Part shown: piece by piece, positions 25,601 to 40,600 of the stretch
Numbering within the stretch: position 1 is the stretch's first letter
Layout of the letters: each line of letters opens with the position of its first letter
Source of the DNA: Camarhynchus parvulus
Lineage: Eukaryota; Chordata; Aves; Passeriformes; Thraupidae
Direction: 5' to 3'
Length of the DNA stretch: 64,000 nt
Assembly: GCF_901933205.1 (NCBI RefSeq)
Contig: NC_044572.1
Location: 91,292,965 to 91,356,964 of the forward strand
Made by a program: the position numbers and the translations under genes
The notes under the pieces: generated by a model
Told to the model about the DNA's origin: nothing
What the model saw: the letters and a program-made list of their open reading frames with translations, nothing else
Databases searched by the model: none

Positions 25601-28600
25601 TAATGACAGGCAATTTACATTGCCTTTTTGAATTGAAATAACAGAGTTGTGCATGTCATTCCTAGTTTCTAGTATTTATTTGCTGGGTTTTAAACAATGG
25701 TACATTTTATGGCACGCAATAACTGGGCATGTCCTAGAGTTTTAGGTATTTTAACTTGGATTTTAATGTATGCAATAGCAGCTTTTTAGTAAGAAAGCAG
25801 ATATTACTGTATTATCAAGGTTGAGCATGCGTAGTATTTTGCTGGATGCTGGTGTCAAGATTGTTAGTGGTTTGGGATTTTTTACTCAAGCTTTATGTTT
25901 TTGTATGTGTTTACATATTTTAGCAACACTAGAGGTTTTATGTCAATATTTTGGTGGTTTGTTATGCCTGTAGATTTCATACCACTAGTAATTTGCTGTT
26001 AGAATGGTGTTCTAGAGATGGTGGATTATTTGCATTACAAATGATTTGGTTCTTTTTGAGGCCAAGACTCTGTAGGGAATCCAAATAGCTGATTTCTGGC
26101 CACTCAAAAACAGCTTTCAGAATGGTTACTCAGGCATAGATACTTTCTATTTAATGCACTATTATTGAGGCACACTGCAGGGCCCAACAGCTCGCACCAG
26201 CTTCTGAGGGTAAAGCAAATTAAAGAGAATTATTGATGTACTGCCAAATGTTTGATGCCTAATGACAAAACCATCATTCTGTCTGCTCTTATAGCCAATA
26301 TAAAGATGTTTTTCTGGAAAGTGACAGTCCCTAATGTGATAAAATACAAAATATACATATTAACACTATATTAAGCCTCTGTATGTATTATATTTACACT
26401 AGTTGGTAATATTGTAGAAGATAATTATAGCTGAAATATGTAGGCAAAGTCACCAGGCTGTGTTTAAGCTGGTGTGCAATATACACTTAAGGTAAATCTG
26501 GAGGTGGTAGTTAAAGCAGGTACTCTTTGCTTTTCCAAGACCATCCTTTTGTAACTTAAAAATGTCTGAGTTCTGCTACATTGTGTCTTGTTAAAATCTT
26601 TGATGGTTTTGGTATGTTCAGTTTAGTAATTCAGGTACCTAAAATATTAGACACCTCTCATCCAAGTATAATACCTAGTAAAAGTGATCTTCCATGTGAA
26701 ATTACAGATCTTACTGCATAGATGTTATAAGAAAGGTTTTGCTTCATGGTTTGGAGTTCTTTGTTTGGGTTTTTCGGGTGATTTTTTTTCTTGCTTGTGT
26801 TTCAGGGTGTTTTTAATAATTTATGTTAAGCAGCAGTGTTGGAAACTCAGTTGGTACAATAGATTTCCTATGTTTCTGTTCTCTGTGAGTGGATATCGCA
26901 ATCTAGAATTCATGTTTCACTGGGAGAGAGTTCATATTTTGGACAGTTTCTCTAAATTCAGCATTACGAGCTGTGGTGCAAAATTCTTGTCAGTTGAAGT
27001 GTATATATTGGGGGTTTGATTCTACTGCACCATGTTTCCTTTTAGTTTCTGAGTAAAATAAAAAATAGTAGCTAGTTTGAATAGATCTTTGTGCCTCCAA
27101 ACATAAATCTCACTGAAGGTATGTAAGGAGATGCTTTGCTGGACAGACTGTTTAGGGAACTGTTCTTCCACTCCAGATGTGTCTGGGAGTGGTATTTTCC
27201 CTAAATTTTGTGAGCTGCTCCTCTCTGTGACTGGCTGTTCCTGCAATGTGTGCAAACGTTGCTAATGTTAGGCTGCAGAGATGAGATTGTGTTGCTACTG
27301 TGCCTTTGATAAGCAAAAGAATTGAATGATAACAAATTTGGAAGTTCATAAAGGAACTCTAAATGAAACTCTAAACAAGTATGAGGCTTTTATTGCATTC
27401 TTGTCGCTTTGCTTGGGAAAAAAAAATCAGTCTGAGAGAGTTATCTTTGGGTAAAATAAAAAGTGTAAGTGATTTGGAGAGGTTGTTGATGGCACTCCTT
27501 AGGAGAGCGATTTTGTTAGTCTGTCAAAGAAGATTATGGGATGCCTACTGATGAGGCCCTGCTTAGAGCAGGCATGGCTGTTGTGAATGCTCCTTTGCAG
27601 CAGAAGGTGGTTTAAATTTGCTGTTACCTGATTTTGATACAGAATATTGATTGCTTTCCTTCTACCTGTTTTGGTCCATCATACAAGTCACCAGTATCAC
27701 AATCACTGGAGTAGGATGCTTAGTTTATATGCTTTCCCAAGTTCCTTTCTAATTCTGCTTCTTCTGAGTATTCCACCAGGGCTTATGATTTCTTGCAAGT
27801 GTCACAAGAGCAGTAGTTGAACTGGGGAGAATTTATGGTGTATTATGAAAGTAAAAGGTACCTATCAAAGAGAGATTTCATTTGTCATCTGTAATGTGCC
27901 CTAGTGGGTAGCCTGAGGGACTTCAAAAGATGTTGACCCATCTCAAGTGAGCTAGCAGAATACTCGTTTGGTCATTCCAGCTTCAAATATACAGCTGAAA
28001 GGATTTGTTATTTTTGAGATGGAAGATATTGCAGAAGGGTAAGGAAGACTTAAGGTGATTTGACACACAAAATAAAGATTGGTGTTAGATCCAGAAAATT
28101 CAAGCTCTCCCTATTTGTAGCTGTGCAACTCCTACCCATCATGTAACACCAAAGTTAGGAAATGCAGTAGCTTGGATTTGTGCTGCACCCCCCTCTCCTC
28201 TAGAAAAAGGGACATTGACTATTTTCAGAAGTTATTTTTACAGGGTTTGAGTTTTGAAACTTTGATTTTCTTTCAGATAACTTTTCAGGCTGTTATAGTC
28301 CTCTGTTCAGCATGTGAATTCTTCAGGCGCTGCCTTATATGATGAGGTAGGCATTTAGGATAATTAGCAATATTGTTCGAATCCTACTGGACACGTTTTT
28401 TGAGAACCAGTCCTGTAGACTTAAAATCTAAATATTTGTTTAGTCATAGTGTGAATTATGGCCCTGAAAAATTAGAGCAGTGTTATGGTGAGTTAATGGT
28501 GACCCTTGTAAATATTGTCCTTCACTAGGAGGGACCTTTTTAGCTACATTTTGGGTGGGAGTCTTTTTCAATGTAGCGAGTCTTGGTGCAATTTTTCAAC

Positions 28601-31600
28601 ACTATATTCATTGTACATTTAATTTCGACTTGGTGGCAGTGGAATTGAGATTCTTGGTGATGTAATCTGGTATCTAGCTAGCTGAACTTTGGATAGTGTC
28701 TTGTGGTGTTAACCTAGAATGGTAAGAGTCTGAAACTTTCTGGGAAACAAGTCACTGGCTGTGTGGTTGCTCGGAGCTATGGCTTGGGTAATGTGTGTAA
28801 ACACCATGAGAAAAGCCTGACACCCCAAAAAATGGGCTTTGGCATTCCTTTGAATAGAGGAACACACAGTGCTCTGAAGAAATAGCTGACAGTACAAGAA
28901 ATATGATAGAGATATGGATCACAAATCCTGCTTTCTTAGAGGATCTTGCTCAGTAGGTGACGTGGGAGACTGTCTTAGAAAACATGAATGTAAATGTCAG
29001 GTTTCACATAAAAGTGTGTCTCAAAACAAGAGCTGGTGTCTCTTCCCTGTTGTAAGACAGAGCTTTGCTCAGGAGAAGTACTAGTCAATGCATAGCTGAA
29101 GAGAACTGGGCAATTGCAAGATATTTTTGTTGGAGTTGGCAGAATGAATAGTGGAAAAAAGTCTGGGGAGTTTGGAAATGGCTGAATGTCAACAGATAAA
29201 CATGCAAAATGGGGAGGAGAATCATCTGAATCCAGCAGTCATTGCTGTGATCAAAGTTTCTGTTTTGTAAAAGAGAAGAGGATTTGTGATTTAATGATTA
29301 ATTCAGCAAAATACAAATACAAGGTTTATTCCTTTTAGGTACCTTCATATCTGAAGAAAATAAAAAGTCATAAAGTTGTAGTTGGGAGACTTTTTTTTAG
29401 ATAGCTTGCCCTTGTCTGCTTCAAATACCTCTTTTTATCAGAAAATGGGCAGTGGGAATGTCAGGAAATATTTTTAAATTTAATTTAGGATTTACTATAA
29501 CTAATGCAATCTATGAGTGAGCTCAAACAATATTCCATGTATTTGCATTGTGTATTTCCAATTTTAAAAGGAATATAATTTTGTAGTTGCACTGCTTATG
29601 CTAACTCTACCTGTATCAAATGCCAGGGCTTAATGAAGCATTTAAGGTTTACTCTATTTGACTTGTGAATTAATTCAAACAGTTTTTCATGTACTTGCAT
29701 TTTATTTTTTGTAAAAAGATGGTTTTCAAATACTTACTTGTGTAGGAGTGTCATTTCTCTGTGTTAGTTCAAATATCAGCATTCATGGAATCTCAATGTA
29801 ATTTGTAAAGATCATGCAGGTACTGACTTATGAAATAATGTTTGAATTCAACTTTGACAATGGGCATTTATTGCCATTAATATTTTTACACAACTTCAGC
29901 CCTTGATGAAGACCCACATCCTTAGGTACTGCAATCTCCATCTTGGAGAACCTGCATGACCCCCCGAATGCCCCTTCTTCAATCCTTGCATCCCCTATAG
30001 CTGTGGAAATAAATGAGGGAGAAGTCCTTGTTGTGAGACAAAGAAGTGTGGGGTCTGGTGTTCTCTTGCTGTGCAGCTCTGTAACAGGAGGAGCCACTGA
30101 TCTCAGTGTGTTTCTGTGAAACCTTGACAAAGTGTGCTCCTTGTCCCGTGTCAGACCCTGTCAAGGTTGGATCAACTCATGTACTGTCAGACCAAAGGTC
30201 CTTCTGTCAGCAGGGAGAAGGGCAGCAAATGCCTGGCTTGCAGATGTTGTTTGTCTTCTACCAAGCAAATATTAAGTGATTCCTCTCCTGCTATACTTGC
30301 CACCTTCTTGTAGGCAGAGTTTAAGGGAAGAAAACATTATTAATGTTCATTAATGTTGAATATATTGACATCCTCCATAGAGAAATTTGTATTAATTTGA
30401 AATAAAAGTACTCTTCACTGAGGACATAAAAGGTTTTACCTTAATTTTATCTGTAATTAGTGCATTAAGAGATGCACTTCTGGGATATTTAGGAAACAAG
30501 TCAAGGCCTCTTAGTCAAAATTGATAGGCTGAATTCTGTGCTGTTTTATAGTGATGCAAAGCTTTTTAGGAACTGGGCTAAGCTGGTGAAGCTTTGAAGT
30601 TTACTTGGGAGACATTAGAGAACATTTTTGTGGAGTAGACCTGGTTCTTACTCTCTTGCTATGCACATTTTGTTTTCAGTTCTCAGACTGATCTAAGCTG
30701 TGCAACTTGTACAGAGACTGTTTTCAGTTACTAAAGCTGCAAATAGGATTAGTATTGTTCTAGCAGCAGTTGGTTTTGCTGAGTTCTCCAGGCAGCGTGG
30801 AATTCAGACTTCTCTATTCTCTTTAAAAAAGAGTGAGTGTAAGATAGAGAGTAAATCTGCTTTGTGGTAAAAATATAACTGAGAAGAGATGTTTTTGTCA
30901 GAGTGGATTTCTTCTCATTCATTCAGTACTGTGCCACATGTGCTCATGGACGCCATTTGCTTGCCTTTCTGCTGTGGGCTAATCCAGGTGACCTGAAGGG
31001 TACCCTGTGACTTGTAGGGAGTCCATGAAAAGTAGATATGTGTACAGGCCACACTTACGATGCCTTCCTCTCTTTGTCAACTGAATGAAACTTCTCTGTC
31101 TCCAAAGGATAGATCAGTCTGCTGAATTCACCACCTCTGTCTTTCCTTGAGAGAGAAGAGAAGGGGAAGTGTGGTGGGTGTGGTTGACTGGAACGAGTCT
31201 CCTCTAATGGTTAAGTAGCTCGGGAAGGTGGGCATATTTGGGGGGCATTTTGTTGAGTTTAGGTCCAGAGATATAAGTAAACTGCATCCCACTCTGTAAA
31301 AGAAGATAAATAATTTTCACAGGGTCTGTGAGATTTTATTTTTTTCTAGATTTATTTCCAGGAGAGGAGTGAACAGGAGGGAATAATTAAGCAAAGCAAA
31401 ATCCAAAGGAAAATGCTTCTGGAAATCTGTCTAACATTACATACTTTGTCTTTATTGTTTGTTTTTATTCTTGCTTTCCTAAGAACCCAAAAGTTACCTC
31501 ATTTCTTCAGCTCTTCCTCATAAAATTGTCAAATTCTTTGCTGGACTTCAGCCACATCTGAAAGGGGGAAAAGCATTCAAAGCTATGAAATACTTAGAAA

Positions 31601-34600
31601 CTTTGATTAAAGCAGTTGCTGAATATTGGAGGTGCACAAAACAAATTTCTACACCATAGCAAAGGTTGCTGTAAAAACTGAAGGCAGCTGGATCCTGCTC
31701 AGTGTGCCATGAATCACTTGCTGGGTATGTGTAAGCTTCCCCATCAATGTGTGGCTGGGAACTAGGTGCAATTCCTATTGCAGTTTGCTGTGTCCCAGTG
31801 ATTTGGCAAAGTGGAAGAGGGACAAAGGGGCATGTTAAGAACTCTGGTGGGGTGTGGTGAAGAACCACATTTGTACCTTAGTAGTGGTTGAAGGGGCACA
31901 GGATGCACATGTGTGGGAAACTTGTATTGCTTCTACTTAGCGTTCTTCTTTGCTGCTCTTTTAATTTTCCTGTAAAGCCTCTTTCTGGTTTTATTCTTTT
32001 ACATTTGTAAGTCTTGTGAATAAATAAATAACTGAGCTGCTAGATAAAGGTGAAAATAGCTAGTGCTCTTATCCTGGATTAATGCCAATCACACGTTACT
32101 TTGTTGTGTGAAGCTCTGTGTGGTCCAAGTCTGGAAGAAGACTGGACTGTATGTACAGATATGAATGAAGACCTGTCTTGGAGGGAGTGATGATACGGGT
32201 TGACCAGAGAGGTGTTTGCCTTAATCTGGAAACCTGGAATTTTGTGTTTGTTCAAAATCTGAATATCTCAGAACTGGAACAGCAGTCTTCTGGCCTTTGC
32301 AGCCTTCAAAAAATACTTTGCACAGCATTTACATTCTCAAACATTTTAGACATGACAGTTTTATTTCCAGCATTGCAATTGAGATGAAAATCCTAAATTT
32401 GAAGAAAAATAGGAGATGATTTATTTTATTAATATTTTCTCAAGTGGGTTAATTAACTGAGATTGGCAAGCTTTGAAGATTCTCATGTTCTTGTTATGCT
32501 CTTAAATTTGCCTTCCTAGTTGTTTGTAGGAAGTGTACATGAGTATACATGACCAAGATGAGTCTTTGCTTAATGCAGATTTTGGTAATTTTTGCCTTTA
32601 TGATAACCAGTACATGGGAGGAATATAGGTGTGAAGGGTTTTGGTGCTTTTGCTTTGGGGGTTTTTGGGGGGTTTGTTTTTGTGGGGTTTTTTTGTTGTT
32701 TGGTTGGTTTTTTCGGTTTTTTGTTTTATTTTGTTTTGTCATCTTGTTGCTTAAAGACATAGAACTGCTGGTTCAGAGATTCCACACACAGGCAGACATG
32801 TACATGCATAAGAAACCACCTTCAGTATACTTCTGTATTTGTAGAGCTTTGGTTTCATTTTCTTAATTTGTTTTTAGCTGATATAGCTCAGAGGTACAGG
32901 ATAAGCAAATACCCAACTCTGAAGCTCTTCCGGAATGGCATGATGATGAAGAGGGAATACAGGGGCCAGAGATCTGTGACAGCAATAGCAGATTACATCA
33001 GGCAGCAGAAAAGTAACCCTATTCGGGAGGTCCAGGATTTGGAAGAAATTAGTTCTCTTGATGTAAGTGTTTCAATTTTATTCCTTCTCTGGAATTTTTT
33101 TCAGTGTTGAACTGTGGAATGTTCAGTACCTTGTGTTTTTTTTTTTTAACTGAGTGAAAAACTGAATCATTTGCAGTATTACAAATTAGTTCAGTGTAGT
33201 CACTTTGAGCTGCATTCACTCCACTACTAAGTTATTTATCTTGCTTTTAAAAATTTGAAAAGAATCATGTGTTGTATTTGACAAGATACTTTTAATATTC
33301 CTCACCTAAAAAATACTCACAAGGATTCTTCTGAATATTGGAAAGGCAAAAAAGAAATAATTTCTGCATTTACTGACTGTTGAATGAATGGCATCTCTGT
33401 ATTTAATATCTGTAGGGAGTAATGACAGTTTTTGATAATTTGATGCAAGTTATAATTCAACCTTTGTTTTTACAGCGCAGCAGAAGAAATATTATTGGGT
33501 ACTTTGAGCAAAAGGACTCTGATAATTACAGAACCTTTGAAAGAGTAGCGAATATTTTGCATGATGATTGTGTGTTCCTCTCTGCCTTTGGGTAAGTTTT
33601 GAAATTTCTTGATTTCATGACTTCATTATTGAAATTCTGTTAATGAGGTCTATGTAATTTTGTTAAATAGACTTCTTTATTATTTTCAGTGTGGCATAGC
33701 TGAAGAGACTAAACCTTAATGGATAAATACACTAAAGGGATAGAAGGACAAAACTCTTAGCCTTGATGTTTGCTGTGAAATTAAACTCTTATTTTTGGCT
33801 TTCTTTTCTTACCATTCTTTGTTACTATAGTTTAAATGTACCTGAGGAGGTTTGGCTGGGGGAATGGTAGACATTGGTGTCCCAAAAACCTGCATTATTA
33901 GAGGGAGAGGGTTTCTTTTCATTCTTCCCAATTTTTTTTTCTTTCTTTTATCTCAAGGGAATGTAGTTGCTTACTCATTTCCACTTGGTGTTGGGGAAGC
34001 AGACCTTGTACCAAAATACCTAATTTCTTTGCCTGGGCCTTTTTCATGCAAGTTTTATGTCACTCCACAGTGTAATAGCTTAGAAAGAAAATTGCATTGA
34101 TGTGTAAGTCTAGAAGAAAAATCTACAAGAATTCAGATTTGTCCTTGTACAGATTTACAGTGATATTTCAAAATATTCAGTGGAAGAAGAATAGTTTGGG
34201 AGCGATTCACTGTTTAAGTAGCATATTAAAATCTAGATTCATTCTGCAGTGTTTAATGTGCCAGCACTGCCCAATTTGAAGTGATTGGGCATTGATGTGA
34301 TTGTAGTGGTTTCCAGTCTATCCACAGTTGCAAAATCAGGAATTTGCATGGTTTATGCCAGATTTTAAGCTGCACAGAGTTGCCTCAGGAGTTTTTTTTA
34401 AATTGGATGTAGTGGAGAATAGCAGAGAAACTGAGAGGATGTATTAAGGTAGAAAATGTTTCATCTGTTTGGACAAAACCTGTTGTCAGTCCCTGCTGCC
34501 TCTTCCAATATATCTATCTCTAAAAATAGTTTGTGGGTGGGGATGAGTGTTTGCAAAGTGCCGGGTTGCATGTGGCTTTCCTTTCCTTCAGTCCCCAGTC

Positions 34601-37600
34601 AGATACTGCTACAACTGTGTAAGCAGCCCTGGCCATGGCTTGTAAATCTGTGGTCTGTAGGTCTGTCAGTCTTATCCCCAGTGAGTGCCATTATCTCAAG
34701 TGTTTTCTGATGGCTGCATCCGTCCTTGTTCTCAGCACAGCCACTCTGAGTTGCTATTAGAATTTTAAAATTTTTTTTGCCCCTCATTCAACTTCTCAAT
34801 CTTTTCAGAAATAACTTTAAAAAAATTATTAGTAAGGTAGTACTACTTTCAACATTCACTCTCCTGTTTTTTGAATCTGTTCATGTTTGGTTTGCTGTTT
34901 GTCAATTGCCTATAATGAGAAGCAGTTTCCCACCACTCAGTGCTCGCACTTGGTTGGTGGGCACTGTTCTTGAAGTAGATACTATGGGGGGTTTATTTTT
35001 ATTTTTTCTCCAGATATAAGCAATAAGCAGACATAGTGGAATGGATCACAGTTTGATTATTGATAACCTGCCTGTGTAAATACAGATTGCACAGCAGGTT
35101 TATCATTATTCTTATCTCCAGACACCCATTCCCTTTCTAGCCTGGAGCTGTTAGTGTTTTAAAGTGCAGCCTTCCCAACAGCAACCTTGGGAGCTAAATG
35201 TTTTCATCTCTCAGTAGCTGAGGCTCTTCAACTTCCTAAAAATTGTATGTGAAAAGACCCCCAAGGGAGATGCTGGCTACAGATCAGTGTTTTTTATTCA
35301 GATTATGTATAGCAAAATTCTTCATGGGGAGCTGGCATTGATCAGTTGAACTCTTCTGACTGAGCATCCTAACAGCCCCTGGAAAGGACTTTGGTTTTGC
35401 TATGGACACAGTTCAACAGCTACATGGTTAGGGGAGGTTACATGAGTGGTCATGTTCAAATTTCTCTTAAGCTAAAATAAAACAATCAGTTTGACAGGAG
35501 GAACATAGTTGCTTGACTAACTTCTGTCAAGGCAGAACTGTCCCTTTATGCCAAAATTATTCTGTCTTTAGGTAGTTGTAATAGCTTATTTAAAAACTCT
35601 GTTAATAGTATTTAGTTGCAGATGATGTTGATGCTTAAAACTGTTCTTAAATTAACTGGTTCTTATAGTTCTGTTAAGATCTGAAGTGACCACAGAACAA
35701 GATTATTGAAAGAAGACTTGTAAGCAGGAGGAGATAGATGAAGAATCTAATTAAGAGATTGTTAGAGGTAGATTTTAGAAATAGAGAGGAATGAATCTGT
35801 AATGGTTGTGAACATGGAAGAGAATGTTGAACAGGGGAAAAAAAAGGCAAAAAATACTTTTATCTTAAAAGGCTATGATGAACTTTAAGTAATTCATGGC
35901 AGAAAGTGATAAATCTCAGAACTGTTTTAATTTTACATTAGCAAGTAAATATGGCAGGGGAGGGTGGGGGGGGTTGTGTTTTCCAGAGATTCACCTTGTA
36001 CATTACTGCTTCAAAAAAAAAGACAAAATGCAAACTGAAGTGTTTCCATTTTAGTAGTTGTTTTAAAAAGGTGTATCTTCAGGCATTTGGGATTTTCACA
36101 TGATGTCCCCACTTTATTTGAGTTATCTGAAAAAAAAATCAGTCAGAGCTGCAGCTGCTGGAGTGGAAGAACACAGAAGAGGACATTCTGGGTTCTACCA
36201 CAGGGTTGCCCTAGAGCATGTATTTCATTATAGATTATCATCAGCTTAGCAAGCAGTGATTGTGCAGGTGGCTTCCATGGCTTCACTTTCTTATTCCATG
36301 AAGGCTTATTTGGGATGCAAGTGGTTTACCTCAGTCATGATTGTCACTAGGAAGGCTCATTTCACATTATGGGGAGAGTCATGTTGGGAATACAAAAATG
36401 CATTTTGAAATACACAGCTCTAAACTGATGCAAATACTGGTGGTGTAACATAACTGATGCCAGGCACCTTTTATATGTGATAAGAAAAGATAATTGGATC
36501 AAAAGAAATCAATAAAACTAGGTACTTTGAGTTAAGCCTTATGATGTCTGTAGTTTTCTCAGCACTCTAAATTGTTCAGACCCCCTGGAAGATGTAGCTC
36601 ATCTTGCAGTGAGGTAAATTCAGATAATTTGACTTCTCTTACTTTTCTCTCTCCTTCATTGGATTCACAGCTGTTCCAACTTACTTGAATAAGAGATGAT
36701 AATTCTGGGGTACAAACTAGCAGCTTTCAAGGCACTTTGCTGTGATTTGGGGTAAAATATTCTAAAGGCACGAGAGGAACTTACCAAGGTGAGGTAGTAA
36801 GCTGAATACCGAGGAGGAATTGTATGTCTTAGAGGTACACACTTGCTGCATCATCAGTGGCCAGAAACTGCATGGTGTGTCTTCTCTCTAGATGTGATCT
36901 GAGGGTAAAATGGACACTGGGGACTCACTTGCCCTCTGTTTTCTCATTGCTTGTGCCTATAGAACACCTCAAAGCCCTTCTCTGTCAGGGTAGAAGAGAT
37001 GTAAATTCTTAGTGTAAACAGTGGAATAGGAAGAGTAAATGCAAACAAGAGTCCACCATCCTCTCCGCTTCCTCAAGATTTTTCTTCAGTTCTTTGATGG
37101 TCTTTACCCAAAATTGTCATGGCATTAATCACTTGTCACTTTGTTGCCTTTAGTCCAGACTTCTGATCTTAGGGATGCATCTTGCTGTCTCCCTTAGTGC
37201 CCTCTTATCCAGGCAAGTTTCTATGGAGTCACTTTACAGTTTACTTTAAAAATTAAGGATTTTAATTCTCAAATTGTGAAGAGGTTAAAAAAAAGAAGTA
37301 AGGAAAGGATAAAAAATTAAAATATGAATTTTGGTATCTCAGTTATTTTATTTGTCTGTACCAAGACATGCTTACTGGTTGGTTTGTTGTAGGGCTATTT
37401 CAAAAGCAGAGAGATTTAGCGGAGACAATGTAATCTACAAGCCACCAGGGGTAAGTGTAACTATGTATTTTATTTTGATTGTTGTGATTATATGTGAATA
37501 CAAACACATGGAGAGTGTATTCAGATCATTCAGTATGTTACTGCATCTCAGATCTTAGTTTTATTCCATCACTAAATAGTGTGAGGAATAGGATCATAGG

Positions 37601-40600
37601 AATTAGTGTTTCTGAGTCAGTGAAAAAGATCAGTCTCACATGTTAACAGTTAATGCACAGAACCTAAACCTATAGTTTGAAATATCCATGTCAAAAAATT
37701 TAATCTTTCTTTTTTTTTTAATGCAGTCAACACATGTGTGTTCTGTAGAACTTTAAAATCTGTGAAGCTGGTACGCTTCATTGTTTTTCAAAGCAAGTGA
37801 TAATTACTGTGTATTTCTATGACTATTACTTAATTGACTTGTATGCCTTAGTCCACAAGGGTTAAGAGCTCTTCTGTTAATTAAAAAAAAAAGAAAAATA
37901 ATTAATAAAATGAACTGTGGGTTAACTAACTCTCATAAACTTAGTTTTACTGGAAGAAAAATTCAGTACGGAAGAAAATCTGCAAGAATTGCTTTATAGA
38001 GACATACTATCTAAAACTCTGCTTCTTTCTCAAATTTATTGTATGAAAAGAGCTGCTTACAAAAGAGGAAATAGATGCAAATAGACCTGAGGGGGAAGGA
38101 AGTTTCAAAGCATTTTTATTTTTTTCCAGCAACAGAATTTATGAAGTTACCTAATTTATATGGCATTTCTGAATTAAGGTGTGCTTAATTATGGCCGCAG
38201 CTTGCGAAGTCATGCTTCACTTCACGTTAACCAAAATTGTAATTAAATTACAGGATGCTAGCACTGAATTACAAGTTAAACCTACTAGCAAATAAAGGAA
38301 AATTATTATTTATTCATATCTCTTTGGCAAAGCAAATGTAAAATACCAGTTTCAAGTCCTGTAGGACATTAGGAAGGGGTTTTGATGAGTCTGTGTAACT
38401 ATGAGCATTCACTGAAGAAGCTCACTATCTGCATTTAGTTTAGGTCTGGAGATATTATTTCTCAGCCTAGCAGAAAGCAGAAATCTAAGTAGCCCTTACT
38501 TCAAGCATCCCTAATTTGGAAACTAAATATCTCCCATTATTTATAAATTGTCTTGTAAAATGGAATTGACTGCATAAATTATATTTAATATTTGTTTTCC
38601 AGTTGTACTTTTATCACATATTTAATAGAAATCTTGCATGCACAAGGTTGAATATTGGTGTAAGATTTGTTTTAAATATTTGTATGAATATTGTAATTTT
38701 ATGTTGAGTAGGTAGTCTTTGTAGGCAGCAATGTCATTTTTACTGTTTCTCATCCTACTGTATTTTTCTTTTCAACAGGAAAATGCTCCAGATATGGTGT
38801 ATTTAGGCTCACTAACCAATTTTGATTTGATTTATGCATGGACACAAGATAAATGTGTACCACTAGTTCGAGAAATCACATTTGAAAATGGAGAGGTAAG
38901 ACTCTTTCTACTATTATACATTTGGGGTTTCTTTCTTGAAACCAAAATGTCTCTTTCAAGGTCCCTATTCCACATCAAAGAACTTTGTATATTTTGGTTT
39001 AGACAGAAAATGGCTGTCAGATAATGTCTTTTCATTCTTTAGGATCGTTTTGTTTGCTCTTGAAATTCACTTGAGGCAGATCTGTAGTATTTTCATACAC
39101 TACCAAAGTAAGAAGCTATAATTACAGAACTATTAAGGTTGGGAAAGACTTCTAAGATCATTGAGTCCAGCAGTTAACCCAGCACCACTGTGCTCAACAC
39201 TAAACCTTGTCCCCAGGTGCCACATCCACATGGTTTTTTGAGCACTTCCAGGAATGGTGATTCTACCACTTTCCTGAGCAGGCTGTTCCAGTGCTTCACA
39301 ACCTTTTCCATGGAGAAGTTTTCCCCAATATCCAATCTAAATCTATCCTGGTGCAACCCGAGGTCATTTCCTCTTCTTCTGTCGCTTATTACCTGGGAGA
39401 AGAGGCCAGCCCCCACCTGGCTACAGCCTCCTTTCAGGCAGGTGTAGAGGGCAGCAGGGTCTCCCCTGAGCCTCCTTTTCTCCAGGCTAAACACCCCCAG
39501 CTCTCTCCCATTGATGTTAATGTGAGTGGTAGAAAAATATTACTGTATTAACCCCTTCCAAAGCATTATCTGATAAATAAGCACATTAAATTGTGGCTGA
39601 CCATGGAATCTTCTGGGAATGGTAATGAAAACCATGTGGGGTTTTTATTTTCAATCTGTGTAAAAACACTGGGTAGCTTAATCTTTTTAGTTTCATGTGT
39701 TGTTTCCCATACTTTTCTTGTTTTGGCTGCAATTTGTCAGGTAGAATTTGGGAGTTTGTTTTTAAACATATTTTCTTCTCATTATTATTATTTCTTTCAA
39801 GACTTTTTTGTTTTCTTTTGTAACTTCTTCTTCTTTTGTCCATATCCAACTCCATATTTTATTTTGTTCTTTGTAAAATAAATAACGTGAAAAAAAGCCC
39901 TTAGAAAATTATTAAGTTTGTAATGTGGGAATCCATAAAGTTAAAGAGTTTTAAGTTTGTAAGAAAAAAGACAAAAATCTCAAAAGGAGTATTTTTACAT
40001 AGGTACAGAATCTGTTAGAAAATCTGCCAAGGTTTGTCCCAAATTATGTACATTGTCCATACTGGATGAGAAACCAGAGAATCAGTCACGATTCATTCAT
40101 AGTTTGCACACTTAATTCTTTTTATCCTGAATCTGCTGTTCTGGGCACATGCAGCACTTCAGGTTTCCCACTGTCATCCCAGGCAGAGGGATGGACAGGG
40201 TGATTTTACTTAGGCCATGTTGATTGACTGTTTTCTAGTCAATCCTGCCAACTTTCATAGGAAAGTTCTGATAGTTAACAAATCTGAATTCTTCATTTGC
40301 AACTCAATATGTAAAAGATGCCACATTTTAACATCTTTAGAAGTGTGTGGTAGATACTCAGTGTACTTTTTCCATGATGAAACAGGATTCTGAACCTTGG
40401 AAGCCAAGGTTCATCAGTGTTAGCTTGTACCACATTCTGTTGTGGTTTCTCTGGCTGTTCCCGTAACCCTTGATTCCCATTTGCTTAGGCAGATAGTTAC
40501 AATTGCAATGTGACATTTTGCCTGGCAAAGTTTGTTTAAAAATTTCAGTGTTGCTGGTACCCAAACAAATTTAAACATGCCAAAATTGAGATATTTCTGC

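Noticed and set aside
30150..30240. Possible ancient interspersed repeat (CAGACCAAAGGTCCTTCTG)
   Set aside because: Resembles a phrase common in old amniote repeats, but too short and diverged for me to name or bound.
39174..39551. Overlapping 85-106 codon frames on both strands
   Set aside because: They are entirely within the antisense CR1 fragment.
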